From the NCBI RefSeq assembly GCF_021026335.1, contig NZ_JAJNCY010000001.1, positions 124,001-188,000 on the forward strand: a stretch of DNA of 64,000 nt, read 5' to 3'. Below the pieces are notes generated by a model. The model saw only the letters and a list, made by a program, of their open reading frames with translations, had not been told where the DNA came from and did no database searches. The first letter of the stretch is position 1. Each line of letters starts with the position of its first letter. This document shows positions 40,582 to 49,460 of the stretch, piece by piece. The DNA is from Rhizobium sp. C1. Its GTDB lineage: Bacteria; Pseudomonadota; Alphaproteobacteria; Rhizobiales; Rhizobiaceae. Both the position numbers and the translations under genes were made by a program.

Positions 40582-41367
40582 TCACTGGGACGTCTTTTCA
40601 TCCGAGGCAACGCCATACGTATCGAGAATTCGCCGTTGCGTGCCTTCGGCAATCAAATTGTTCAGCACCTGCTGTAGCCGAAGGATCATAGAGTCCTTCG
40701 TGTTTCGGTTGCAGGCAATCGAATACGTACTTTCAGACAATGTGATCACAGATTCGATGTCTGCGCCATCCCGTTTCAGCTGATCGTAGTATTTTTCTGA
40801 CATCGGCATCAGATCGATCCGCCCGCTCATCAGCTTCTTGAATGTCAGAACGAGGTCTGTCGCCAGATCGACTTTGGGAAATTTGTTCTCTGTCAGCAGA
40901 TCTTCGGTGAAGTCGCCGCGCTGTGTGCCGACTATATAGGATTTTGCTTCATCGAGTGTCTTCGGCGCTGCCTTCGATCCTGTCTTGTGTATGAGGATCG
41001 TTCGGCTTCGCAGCAGCGGCTCCACCCATTTGAAGCGGTGGTCCCGTTCGGGATTGTGGACGGCGGTGAACAGACAGACGCCGTTTCCGGTCTCCGCCTC
41101 CGAGATGGCCCGCGCCCACGGCATGACCTCGATGGAGAAGGGTATGTCGACCTCCTTCATGATCAGCTTGATCTGATCTGCCGAAGCCCCCCTGACTTGA
41201 CCGTTTTCCAGATAATTGAAGGGGGGATAGGTTTCGGTCACGAAGCGGATGTTCTCCGCCCGCGCCAGACCGGCCGCCAGCAGCGAGAGATGCGCGCCAA
41301 GAAGAGCCTTGACGAGGCCGTGGCGCAGGACGTGACGTGCAAGCGAAGCTGCTGTGGTGTCTGGCAT
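40582..41367 (-). CDS. Secreted solute-binding protein (SBP_bac_3-like), copy 1
   Basis: A 261-residue periplasmic protein with a signal peptide (ALLGAHLSLLAAGLARA). The mature part has FVTETYPPFNYLENGQVRG, YIVGTQRGDFTEDLL and [10 protein letters not shown], paralogous to copy 2. It begins 6 bases after the stop of the GGDEF-EAL gene, with no strong ribosome site, so translation is probably coupled. Such amino-acid-binding-fold proteins can act as receptors for membrane signalling proteins; the ligand is unknown. Confidence 0.82.
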   Translation of the reverse strand: MPDTTAASLARHVLRHGLVKALLGAHLSLLAAGLARAENIRFVTETYPPFNYLENGQVRGASADQIKLIMKEVDIPFSIEVMPWARAISEAETGNGVCLFTAVHNPERDHRFKWVEPLLRSRTILIHKTGSKAAPKTLDEAKSYIVGTQRGDFTEDLLTENKFPKVDLATDLVLTFKKLMSGRIDLMPMSEKYYDQLKRDGADIESVITLSESTYSIACNRNTKDSMILRLQQVLNNLIAEGTQRRILDTYGVASDEKTSQ

Positions 41368-41373
41368 AGAGTG

Positions 41374-43803
41374 TCAGACGAGCTCGGCCAGCCGTTCGCC
41401 GGTCGGATTGTAAAGCTGCTCGATATCATCGATGCTCAACGGACGGGAGAAGAGGTATCCCTGGCCGTACTGAATACCCATGTCCTTCAAAATTTCCCGC
41501 TGGCTGGGGGTCTCGATCCCTTCCGCCACGACCTTGCATTTCAGATGCTGGGCTATGGTGTTGATCCCCTGGACGAGAAGGTAGGGCTTGTCGCGTTCAA
41601 CGGCGCTGTCGGGGTGAAGAGCCGCGACGAAGGAACGGTCGACCTTGACGATGTTGACCGGGAACCTGTGGAGGTAGCTCAGCGAGGAATAGCCGGTTCC
41701 GAAATCGTCGAGCGCGATGGACATGCCGCAGTCGCGCAGACCGCGCAGCACCATGTTGATCTCGGGGTTGTTGCGCATCAGCACGGCTTCGGTGATCTCC
41801 AGCGCGATGCGCGCGGGCTGGACGCCCGATTTCATCAGAATATCCGACATGCGCGCCAGAAGGTCGGCATTCAGCTGCAGAGGAGAGAAATTGATCGACA
41901 TGCAGGCCGCTTCGAGACCCGGAATCCGGCTGATCCGGGTCAGATAGTCGACGGCCTTCTTCAGGATCACGTTGCCGATGGCTTCAATCGTGCCGTTTTC
42001 CTCGGCAACGGCAATGATCTTTGCCGGCGGGAGGATCCCGTGCGCGGGATGACGCAGACGCATCAGCGCTTCGAAATTCGTCGGCTGGCCGGTCTTGAGG
42101 TCGCAGATCGGCTGAAGCCAGGCGTCGAACCAGTCGTTTTCCAGCGCCTCGTTGATGTAGCGCTCCAGTTCCGCGCGCTCACGGGCGGTATCCGCGATGG
42201 AATCGTTGAAGACTTCCGTGCCGTTCTTGCCGTTGCGCTTGCGCGCATACATGGCCAGGTCGGACTTTTGCAGCAGTTCCGCAGCGCAGGTTGCATGGTG
42301 CGGGTAAAGCGCGATGCCGATGCTGGCGCTCAGTGTCACGCTGGCCCCGTCCGGCGTGAAGGGGGCGGCAAAGGTCGCCTTGATACGTTCCGAAATACCC
42401 CGGGCGATTGCTTCCGCCTCCGGTGCTGAAATGAGAATTGCGAACTCGTCTCCGCCGAGACGGGCGATGATATCGGTCGGGCGCAATTGCTGGCTGGCGC
42501 GGCTGACGACTTCTTTCAGCACCTCGTCGCCGGCTGCGTGTCCCATGTTGTCGTTGATCCACTTGAAGCGGTCGAGATCGACGAAGAGACAGGCGACTTC
42601 ATGGCCGCGCTTGTCCGCATCCATAATCTTGCCGTCGAGAGCGGCCTCGAAGCCCTGCCGGTTCAGAAGACCGGTCAGATGGTCGGTGATGGCCTGGAGA
42701 TGGTTGCGCGTCTCGGCTTCCTTCAGCTCCGTCACGTCGGTCATGACGCAGAGTACGCTGGTGGGGCCGGTGGTTTCTCCCATCGGTGTTTCACGGATCA
42801 GAACGTCGATGATGCGGCCATCGGCGCACTGGAACTTGACGGTGGCGCCATTGGGCTCGGAGGAGGGCGCATGGCCGATTTTGCTAGATATGTCCCATGT
42901 CGCGCCGCGTGCGAGGAACTCGGTGAAGTGCCGTCCCGTGACCTCCTCGCGGGAGTAGCCGGTGGCAAACATCCAATAGTCGGAGACGGCTGCGATGCGG
43001 CCGTCAGCATCAATCATGTAAAGCATGGCGGGGGTTTTGTTGTAGACCGCCTGAACCATGGCATGCGCCGCTTTCAGCGCGCTTTCCTCATGCGCCAGTT
43101 CGCTCTGCATTTCGTTGAAGTTTTCGGCCAGAAGGCCCATCTCGTCGCGGGAATGCCAGTTGACGCGCTGGCGATAGCCGCTGCGGCGCGTGCTGATCAC
43201 GGCGTCCGTAAGGCGCAGGAGCGGGCGGATGACGATGACGCGATTTGCGATGACGGCCGCCAGAAAGACGATGGCGACCGCGAAGACGAAGATGAACATG
43301 AAATTGATGTCGCGGCTGCCGATCGTCGACATCAGGCCGCCATTGTCCACCTCGATCTCGAGCGTGCCGACATATTTGTCGCCGTCCACGGACGGGTAGT
43401 AGATCGGCGTCGAGATGCGGCGCGGTTCCACATCGTGTTTCGTGCCCGTGGTCGAGATGCTGATGGCGATGGAGCCGGAGCTGTCGCGGACATGGACCGC
43501 CTCGATCTCGTTGCCGGCCGCAATGGCAGCGGCGACCTTTCTGGCGCTGTCGATATCGAAATCCCACAGCGGCTTACCGAGCGCCTGTGCGTTGGTGGAG
43601 ATCGTCAGGTCGATCCGCTCTCTGCGTTCGGTCAGCGTCCGTTCGGCGGACAGGTAGAAAAACAACCCGAAGAGCGGGATCACGAAAGCGAATACCGCGG
43701 AACAAATGATCAAAAGGAATCGCTTTTCCACGGAGTGAGTATGCATAAGCTTCCGTTTCGCGCGCGGTAGGACTTGGCTTCGATGAAGCAGGTAATCTTG
43801 CAT
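41374..43803 (-). CDS. Membrane GGDEF-EAL protein (diguanylate cyclase / c-di-GMP phosphodiesterase)
   Basis: An 809-residue protein. A membrane helix (about 28-48), a periplasmic region of about 120 residues, a second helix, a HAMP region, and a PAS domain (about 255-370) lead to GGDEF (about 385-545) and EAL (about 555-800). The cyclase motif LGGDEF is intact, with an RPTD inhibition site five residues before it. The EAL side keeps FEALMR, EITEAV and DDFGTGYSS. Both activities look possible. The start could also be ATG 43746. It heads an operon with two solute-binding proteins. Confidence 0.9.
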   Translation of the reverse strand: MQDYLLHRSQVLPRAKRKLMHTHSVEKRFLLIICSAVFAFVIPLFGLFFYLSAERTLTERRERIDLTISTNAQALGKPLWDFDIDSARKVAAAIAAGNEIEAVHVRDSSGSIAISISTTGTKHDVEPRRISTPIYYPSVDGDKYVGTLEIEVDNGGLMSTIGSRDINFMFIFVFAVAIVFLAAVIANRVIVIRPLLRLTDAVISTRRSGYRQRVNWHSRDEMGLLAENFNEMQSELAHEESALKAAHAMVQAVYNKTPAMLYMIDADGRIAAVSDYWMFATGYSREEVTGRHFTEFLARGATWDISSKIGHAPSSEPNGATVKFQCADGRIIDVLIRETPMGETTGPTSVLCVMTDVTELKEAETRNHLQAITDHLTGLLNRQGFEAALDGKIMDADKRGHEVACLFVDLDRFKWINDNMGHAAGDEVLKEVVSRASQQLRPTDIIARLGGDEFAILISAPEAEAIARGISERIKATFAAPFTPDGASVTLSASIGIALYPHHATCAAELLQKSDLAMYARKRNGKNGTEVFNDSIADTARERAELERYINEALENDWFDAWLQPICDLKTGQPTNFEALMRLRHPAHGILPPAKIIAVAEENGTIEAIGNVILKKAVDYLTRISRIPGLEAACMSINFSPLQLNADLLARMSDILMKSGVQPARIALEITEAVLMRNNPEINMVLRGLRDCGMSIALDDFGTGYSSLSYLHRFPVNIVKVDRSFVAALHPDSAVERDKPYLLVQGINTIAQHLKCKVVAEGIETPSQREILKDMGIQYGQGYLFSRPLSIDDIEQLYNPTGERLAELV

Positions 43804-43853
43804 GTGAGCCTTAATCGAACTTGAATATCGAGATAACAGTTCTTGCCGATCGT

Positions 43854-43893
43854 AAAAAAACAAAGGCCCGCTCACACAATTGTGGAGCGGGCC
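43854..43893 (-). terminator. Rho-independent terminator of rplY
   Basis: GGCCCGCTC (43865-43873) pairs with GAGCGGGCC (43885-43893), and the loop itself contains CACAATTGTG. On the minus strand a T-rich run (43864-43854) follows. It lies 56 bases after the rplY stop and separates rplY from the GGDEF-EAL operon. Confidence 0.9.
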
Positions 43894-43948
43894 CATGAGT
43901 AGACTGCGTGTCTGATGTCATCCGGACGGCGCTCAGGCCGCCAGGTGA

Positions 43949-44554
43949 TCAGGCTTCAGCTTCGCCGGTTGCTTCTTCGACGCCGGCAGCCGGGGTCGCG
44001 ATCGTAGCGATCGTGAAGTCGCGGTCGGTGATGACGGGCGTGACGCCAGCCGGAAGCTTGATATGCGAGATGTGAACACCTTCGCCGATCTTGAAGCCTT
44101 CGAGGTCAGCCGTGATGAATTCCGGAATAGCGTTCGCCGGGCAGACAAATTCAACTTCGTGACGGACGACGTTCAGCGTGCCGCCGATCTTGAGGCCCGG
44201 GGACTTCTCATGGTTCACGAAGTGAACCGGAACGGCAACCGTGACCTGGGTGTTGCCAGAGACGCGGAGGAAGTCGACATGCATGGTGAAGTCGCGGACC
44301 GGATCGAGCTGGTAGTCCTTCGGGAGAACCGAGATCTTTTCGCCGCCGACGTCGATCGTTGCGATGGTGGTCATGAAACCGCCAGCGTGGATCTTCTTCG
44401 TGACTTCATTGGTCGACAGAGCGATCGAAATCGGGGGCTGCTTGTCGCCATAGATAACTGCAGGGATAAGACCGTTGCGGCGCAGTTCGCGGGAGGACCC
44501 CTTACCAGCCCGATCGCGCTTTTCGGCCTTGAGCTCGTACGAAGCGTGGCTCAT
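43949..44554 (-). CDS. rplY: 50S ribosomal protein L25 / Ctc
   Basis: A 201-residue, long-form (TL5/Ctc-like) L25 that binds 5S rRNA. The N-terminal L25 domain contains [20 protein letters not shown] (residues 7-26) and GLIPAVIYG. The C-terminal beta domain includes [26 protein letters not shown] precedes ATG 44554. The tail is acidic (EEATGEAEA). Its own terminator follows, so the usual link to pth is cut. Confidence 0.95.
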   Translation of the reverse strand: MSHASYELKAEKRDRAGKGSSRELRRNGLIPAVIYGDKQPPISIALSTNEVTKKIHAGGFMTTIATIDVGGEKISVLPKDYQLDPVRDFTMHVDFLRVSGNTQVTVAVPVHFVNHEKSPGLKIGGTLNVVRHEVEFVCPANAIPEFITADLEGFKIGEGVHISHIKLPAGVTPVITDRDFTIATIATPAAGVEEATGEAEA

Positions 44555-44714
44555 GGTATTTCCTTTCAACGTTTGCGGAGAGCCCGCACCCGTTCATCGC
44601 GAACCGATGCGAACTGAAGCTTGTGCCTATTTCGCAGAAAGCCTCATCCGCCTTGCCTCCAAGGGTGTCTAGGCGGACGGCGCTCCTTACTCCAAAGGGT
44701 GCGGGAATGCAAGG

Positions 44715-44734
44715 GCAGGGGAACAAGCCCCTGC
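44715..44734. repeat. 7-bp hairpin between rplY and the GAF-Fis regulator
   Basis: GCAGGGG (44715-44721) and CCCCTGC (44728-44734) form a perfect stem with a 6-base loop. There is no T-run. It could be part of the rplY leader on the minus strand. Confidence 0.35.
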
Positions 44735-44747
44735 TGTCCGGAATGGA

Positions 44748-44761
44748 TTGATCAGGGTCAA
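44748..44761. promoter_or_regulatory. FNR/FixK-type box upstream of the GAF-Fis regulator
   Basis: TTGATCAGGGTCAA fits TTGAY-N4-RTCAA at every defined position. It lies between rplY (start 44554) and the regulator (start 44965), about 200 bases from each. Binding is inferred. Confidence 0.45.
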
Positions 44762-44787
44762 CGCGCAAGTGTCTCAGATGGCGCATT

Positions 44788-44839
44788 CTTGCGACAGTTC
44801 GTAACTCGTATACAAAAGTCGTGATGCATTTGTCGCAAG
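44788..44839. promoter_or_regulatory. Widely spaced 9-bp inverted repeat upstream of the GAF-Fis regulator
   Basis: CTTGCGACA (44788-44796) and TGTCGCAAG (44831-44839) are exact inverted copies with centres 43 bases apart, about four helical turns. They lie 126-177 bases before the regulator start, like paired binding sites of a Fis-type helix-turn-helix activator. Confidence 0.5.
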
Positions 44840-44964
44840 GCCATGTCATTCTGCAGGGCAATTTCGTGAAATCGGCACGAACCTGGCAGGGGCGTTGGAC
44901 ATATCCTTCGATATGTCGAGCAAGGATAACCTGAACGGGAGCTTTGGGAGGAGCTGAGCTGATC

Positions 44965-45906
44965 ATGACCCATCATGCAGAAAAGGTTTATTCGCTGGCG
45001 CGCAAGTCTTCGCAGGCCGCCAGTTCGCCCGTTGCCGCCTCGTGGCTGCGGTGCATGAACGTGCACAAGCTCAGTCCCGACCAGAACCTGTCGCCCGCCC
45101 GGCTCACCGAGCAGGAATTTCGCGATGCGACAGACCGGTCGCGGGTGATGGTCGAAGAGGCGCGCGACGAGCTTGACCGGTTGTTCCTGATGGCGGGCCG
45201 GTCCGGCCATGCGCTGCTGCTGACCGACGGAAACGGCGTCGTGCTCGACCGGCGCGGAACCGCTGGCGACGAGAAGGATTTCCGTGGTGTCGGCCTGTGG
45301 TCGGGAACCGTCTGGAGCGAGGCGAGCGTCGGCACCAACGGCATCGGGACGGCGTTGGCAGATCAGCGCGCGGCCACCGTGAGCCGCGATCAGCACTTCC
45401 TGTCGTCGAACACGGGCCTGAGTTGTACCGCAGCTCCCATTCGCGACCACACGGCACGCATTTCGGGCGTGCTCGATTTCTCGACCTGCCGCGACGATGC
45501 CAATGAACTGACCATGGCCATGCTGTCGCATGCGGTGCGCGATGCGGCGCTCAGGATCGAAGGCAATCTGTTCCGCCGAGCCTTCCCGACGGCGCGTATT
45601 GTCATGGTGGGCAGCGGTTACGGCGCACTCCTGGCGGTCGATCGGGACGATATCGTGCTGGGTGCCACGCGCGGCGCGCGTCAGGCCCTTGGCCTCGACG
45701 ATCACCGTCTGGCCGCCGGCGTTCCGGCAGCTGACCTGCTGGATGAAAGTGAGCCGGCGCGCTCGACCGATCTTCTGGAGGCTGAACGTTCGGCGCTTCG
45801 CCGGGCGATCAACCGCAATGGTGGCAACATGTCGCGCACGGCCGAGGCGCTGGGCATCAGCCGCGCAACGCTGCATCGCAAGGTGAAGCGGCTCGGCCTG
45901 ACCTGA
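44965..45906 (+). CDS. GAF-Fis transcriptional regulator lacking the AAA+ domain (AcoR-like ends)
   Basis: A 313-residue regulator. The N-terminal half matches the AcoR/DhaR sensory region: VAASWLRCMNVHKLSPD (about residues 22-38), a GAF domain with VGLWSGTVWSEASVGTNGIG, and SCTAAPIRDHTARISGVLDF. The C-terminus is a Fis-type helix-turn-helix (ALRRAINRNGGNMSRTAEAL then GISRATLHRKVKRLG). The sigma-54-contacting AAA+ domain that normally lies between is absent, so it should not activate sigma-54 by the usual ATPase mechanism. The ATG at 44965 is chosen over a TTG at 44944. Confidence 0.85.
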   Translation: MTHHAEKVYSLARKSSQAASSPVAASWLRCMNVHKLSPDQNLSPARLTEQEFRDATDRSRVMVEEARDELDRLFLMAGRSGHALLLTDGNGVVLDRRGTAGDEKDFRGVGLWSGTVWSEASVGTNGIGTALADQRAATVSRDQHFLSSNTGLSCTAAPIRDHTARISGVLDFSTCRDDANELTMAMLSHAVRDAALRIEGNLFRRAFPTARIVMVGSGYGALLAVDRDDIVLGATRGARQALGLDDHRLAAGVPAADLLDESEPARSTDLLEAERSALRRAINRNGGNMSRTAEALGISRATLHRKVKRLGLT

Positions 45907-45977
45907 GGGCAGTGTGGTTCCCATCCCGGCGGAGGCCGCAAGAGTGCCCAGGCGCAGGGTTCCAAAACCGATGAGTG

Positions 45978-46000
45978 AGGCGGCCTTCAGGCCGCCTTTC
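45978..46000 (+). terminator. Terminator of the GAF-Fis regulator, overlapping the chemoreceptor 3' end
   Basis: AGGCGGCC (45978-45985) pairs with GGCCGCCT (45990-45997) around a TTCA loop, then TTTCTGTTCT. The hairpin includes the stop codon and last codons of the convergent chemoreceptor gene. Confidence 0.7.
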
Positions 46001-48254
46001 TGTTCTGCATGCTGTCCGACGTGGTGAAAGCGCTGACCTGGCCGGTGAGAACAGCCGATTCCCGATCAAGCCCGAAGACTGCTGCCGTGGTCTCCTCGAC
46101 CATGGCGGCATTCTGCTGGGTGACGTGATCGAGATCGTTCACCGTGCTGTTGATCTCCTGCAGCCGAACCGACTGATCGCGCGTGGCGGCGACCATCTCG
46201 CCGATATGCTCGTGGATCGTCTTCACGCCGTTTTCGATCATCTTCAGGCTTTCACCCGTCTTCAGAACCAGACTGACGCCGTTCTCGACATCGCTCGCGG
46301 AGGTGGCGATGATGCTGTTGATATCGCGCGCGGCCGCGGCCGATTTCTGCGCCAGCTCGCGCACCTCCTGCGCCACGACGGCGAAGCCCTTTCCGGCCTC
46401 GCCGGCACGCGCGGCCTCAACGCCCGCGTTGAGGGCCAGAAGGTTGGTCTGGAAGGCGATCTGGTCGATGACGTCGATGATCGAGCGGATCTGTGACGAG
46501 GAGGCTTCGATGCGCTCCATGGCTTCGATCGCCTGCTGGACGACGCTGGCGGAGGACAGGCTGTTGTTTAGCGCGGTCGAGGCTTCGCTGTCTGCGGTTT
46601 CGCAGCGGCGGCGGGTGGCGTTGACGGTGTCGGTCATTTCGCTGAGCGCGGCAGCGGCCTCTTCGAGCGAAGAAGCCTGCCGCTCGGTCCGATGGGCGAG
46701 ATCTTCCGACGCGCTCTTCAGGTCGGCCGCGCCTGCCTGGATGCTGTCGGCGCTGGTGCGGATCGCCGTCACGGTCTGCTCGAGACGGGAGACCGATTCG
46801 TTGAAGTCAATGCGCAGCTGATCCAGTTGCGGCACGAAGGGGCGATCGATGCGGATGTCGAGCCGTCCGCCCGACAGGGACTTGAGGGCCGTGGCAAGCG
46901 CGGAGACAGCAGCCTCCAGTTCGGCCGTGCTGCGGGCCTTTTCGGCCTCGCGTTCCTGCCGGTCCCGTTCCGACACGCGGCTTTGTTCGTCGGCGCTGCG
47001 TTCGACGCGCTCCTTGTCGATGGCGCTCTGGCGGAAGGATTCCAGCGCGCGGGCCATGGTGCCCACCTCGTCGCGGCGCTCGGTGTAGCCCACGGTAATG
47101 GTCTTCTCGCCGTCGTTCAGGCGGTTCATCAAGCCGGCCAGCGTGGTCAGCGGGCTGGTCAGGCGCGCGGCGATGACGAGGCCGGCGGTGCCCATGACGG
47201 CAAGAACTGCGAGCGCACAGATGCTCGCCATCAGCGCCAGATTGTTGGCTGCGGCCAGGATTGAAGATTTCGGCTGGCCGGCAACGAGCAGATGCGGCTG
47301 TCCGTCAATGTCAACGGGCTTGTAGGCATAGAACATGCTGCCTTTGACGGTGTCGCCGAAGACCGAGCCAGTCGATCCGCCCTTGGCCGCCTCCGCGAGG
47401 ATTGGCGGCGCCTGTCCGCCCTCCGTCGCTGTCATTTCGCCGGCACGCAGGATACCGTCGCCGGAAAGAAGGAAGGAGTCCTGAACCGCCGCCTCTTCGC
47501 CTTGCGGCTTCAGAAGCGATGTGAATTCGCTCTGGCTCACCTTGATGACGACCACACCCTTGAGGGTCTGCGTACCCCAGACATCCACGGCGAGCGGCTG
47601 GATATAATAGGCTGCGAAGGCGCCATCGACCCCCTTGATGAAGCCGGTCTTGTAGACGTCTGTCATCTTCCCGGCCGCCGCCTTGTCCACGAAGGGCTTG
47701 AGTGCGGCGTTGGCGGGATCGGACATCTTTGACAGGAATTCGGGACCCTTCGTGACCGTGTAGTAGATCACGCCGTCCAGGCCGATGACGAAGATTTCCG
47801 AGACGTGGGCGTTCTTGCGTACCGCGTTAAGGGCGGAATGAATCTTGGCATGGCGGACACCAAAGAGCAGCTTCGTGTCGGAACCGCTGATGCCCGCCCG
47901 CTGCTCGGCACTTGATCCCGCGGGCTGAAAAGCGATCCGGATCTGGTCGTTCTCGCTCGCGATAATGTTGGGAAACACATCCATCACTTCGCCGAGCGCT
48001 GCGTTTGATGAAACCTCACCCAGGGTCTGCAGGGCGCGGGTGTCGAAGGCGCTGATTTCCTTTGCGCGGGCATTGACCACCGACTGCAGACCGAATTTGC
48101 TGGCCTCAATCAGTCCCTCGCTGCCGATCTTGTAGCTGAGCAGGCCGACCGAGGCGCAGGAGGCCAGCGTGGCGCCAATGACAAGTGCTGCAAATTTCGA
48201 CTTGACCGTTCGAAGCCGCAAAAAGCCGGCTCGTGTTCCTGCTCCACCCATCAC
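45987..48254 (-). CDS. Methyl-accepting chemotaxis protein with periplasmic Cache-type sensor
   Basis: A 755-residue chemoreceptor. A membrane helix at about 18-40, a large periplasmic domain (about 45-340, Cache-like), a second helix (about 342-368), HAMP segments, and a signalling domain (about 500-740) are visible. The hairpin tip contains NLLALNAGVEAARAGEAGKG and FAVVAQEVRELAQKSAAAAR. It signals to CheA/CheW. No C-terminal CheR-binding pentapeptide is seen (ends QNRKAA). The ligand is unknown. Confidence 0.92.
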   Translation of the reverse strand: MMGGAGTRAGFLRLRTVKSKFAALVIGATLASCASVGLLSYKIGSEGLIEASKFGLQSVVNARAKEISAFDTRALQTLGEVSSNAALGEVMDVFPNIIASENDQIRIAFQPAGSSAEQRAGISGSDTKLLFGVRHAKIHSALNAVRKNAHVSEIFVIGLDGVIYYTVTKGPEFLSKMSDPANAALKPFVDKAAAGKMTDVYKTGFIKGVDGAFAAYYIQPLAVDVWGTQTLKGVVVIKVSQSEFTSLLKPQGEEAAVQDSFLLSGDGILRAGEMTATEGGQAPPILAEAAKGGSTGSVFGDTVKGSMFYAYKPVDIDGQPHLLVAGQPKSSILAAANNLALMASICALAVLAVMGTAGLVIAARLTSPLTTLAGLMNRLNDGEKTITVGYTERRDEVGTMARALESFRQSAIDKERVERSADEQSRVSERDRQEREAEKARSTAELEAAVSALATALKSLSGGRLDIRIDRPFVPQLDQLRIDFNESVSRLEQTVTAIRTSADSIQAGAADLKSASEDLAHRTERQASSLEEAAAALSEMTDTVNATRRRCETADSEASTALNNSLSSASVVQQAIEAMERIEASSSQIRSIIDVIDQIAFQTNLLALNAGVEAARAGEAGKGFAVVAQEVRELAQKSAAAARDINSIIATSASDVENGVSLVLKTGESLKMIENGVKTIHEHIGEMVAATRDQSVRLQEINSTVNDLDHVTQQNAAMVEETTAAVFGLDRESAVLTGQVSAFTTSDSMQNRKAA

Positions 48255-48341
48255 TCGTCCCCGCAGATGTATATCTGTGATTTCGAATATTAGAGTGCAG
48301 GCTTAATGGACTGTGAACGGACGCGCCCAAATCTAATGCAT

Positions 48342-48367
48342 CCGCAACGGCATAGCGCCGTTTGCGG
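48342..48367. repeat. Hairpin between the chemoreceptor and prs
   Basis: CCGCAACGGC (48342-48351) and GCCGTTTGCGG (48357-48367) pair with one bulged base. It lies just after prs on the minus strand but lacks a T-run, so it is at most an atypical terminator. Confidence 0.4.
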
Positions 48368-48402
48368 AGAGTTTGAATCAGTTTGGGTGCGCGGGGGATG
48401 CC

Positions 48403-49335
48403 TCAGTCGAACAGGCTGGAAACCGAGGCTTCCATGCTGGTGCGGTTGATCGCCTCGCCGAGGAGGGGTGCGGCCGTGATCACGCGGATATTATGCGCGG
48501 ATTGAACGGCCGTGGTCGGCTGGATTGTATCGGTGATCACCAGTTCCTTCAGCTTCGAAGAGCTGACGCGGGCTACGGCGCCGCCCGAGAGAACGCCATG
48601 GGTGATATAGGCGGTGACGCTGGTCGCGCCGTTCTTCAGCAGTGCTTCGGCCGCGTTGCAGAGCGTGCCGCCCGAGTCGACGATGTCGTCGATGAGGATG
48701 CAGTCCTTGCCGGTGACGTCGCCGATGATGTTCATGACTTCCGACTCGCCCGGACGATCGCGACGCTTGTCGACGATGGCCAGCAGACAGTCGAGCCGCT
48801 TGGCGAGCGCGCGGGCGCGCACCACGCCGCCCACATCGGGCGAGACGACCATGACGTTCGCGAGGTCATAGTGGTCCTTGATGTCGCGGGCGAGGATCGG
48901 TGCGGCGAAGAGGTTGTCTGTCGGAATATCGAAGAAGCCCTGTATCTGGCCGGCATGCAGGTCGAGCGTCAGAACGCGGTCGGCCCCTGCTTCGGTGATC
49001 AGGTTGGCAACAAGCTTGGCCGAGATCGGTGTGCGGCCGGAGGCGCGACGGTCCTGGCGGGCATAGCCGAAATAGGGAAGCACGGCGGTGATGCGGCGGG
49101 CAGACGAACGGCGGAACGCGTCGATCATGATCAACAGTTCCATCAAATGGTCATTGGCCGGGAAGGATGTCGACTGGACAACGAAGATGTCTTCGCCGCG
49201 CACGTTTTCCTGAAGTTCGACAAAGATTTCCTGGTCCGCAAAACGCCGAACCGTGGCCTTTCCCATGGGAACTTTAAGATAGTTGCAGATCGCTTCGGCC
49301 AAAAGCCGGTTCGAGTTCCCTGCGAAAACCTTCAT
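48403..49335 (-). CDS. prs: Ribose-phosphate pyrophosphokinase (PRPP synthetase)
   Basis: A 310-residue enzyme making PRPP from ribose-5-phosphate and ATP. Motifs include [20 protein letters not shown] (about residues 34-53), [11 protein letters not shown], the [13 protein letters not shown] segment and the PRPP loop [14 protein letters not shown] (about 213-226). The start [16 protein letters not shown] is the family N-terminus. It supplies PRPP for purine, pyrimidine, histidine and NAD synthesis, and for Apt in this window. Confidence 0.97.
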   Translation of the reverse strand: MKVFAGNSNRLLAEAICNYLKVPMGKATVRRFADQEIFVELQENVRGEDIFVVQSTSFPANDHLMELLIMIDAFRRSSARRITAVLPYFGYARQDRRASGRTPISAKLVANLITEAGADRVLTLDLHAGQIQGFFDIPTDNLFAAPILARDIKDHYDLANVMVVSPDVGGVVRARALAKRLDCLLAIVDKRRDRPGESEVMNIIGDVTGKDCILIDDIVDSGGTLCNAAEALLKNGATSVTAYITHGVLSGGAVARVSSSKLKELVITDTIQPTTAVQSAHNIRVITAAPLLGEAINRTSMEASVSSLFD

Positions 49336-49460
49336 GATGGCCCGCCCTGATGATGCTGAATGGCGGCCTTTTAGCGCGCTTACCTGTGAATGCAAGCAGT
49401 AAAGACGGTTTTGTGATGTTTTCCCGCAAAATGACGGTCGTGCGGCGTACTTCTTGCGTT

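Noticed and set aside
44884-44899. A sigma-54 (-24/-12) promoter for the GAF-Fis gene
   Set aside because: TGGCAGG-N4-TTGG has G in place of the nearly invariant C at -12; kept only as part of a finding.
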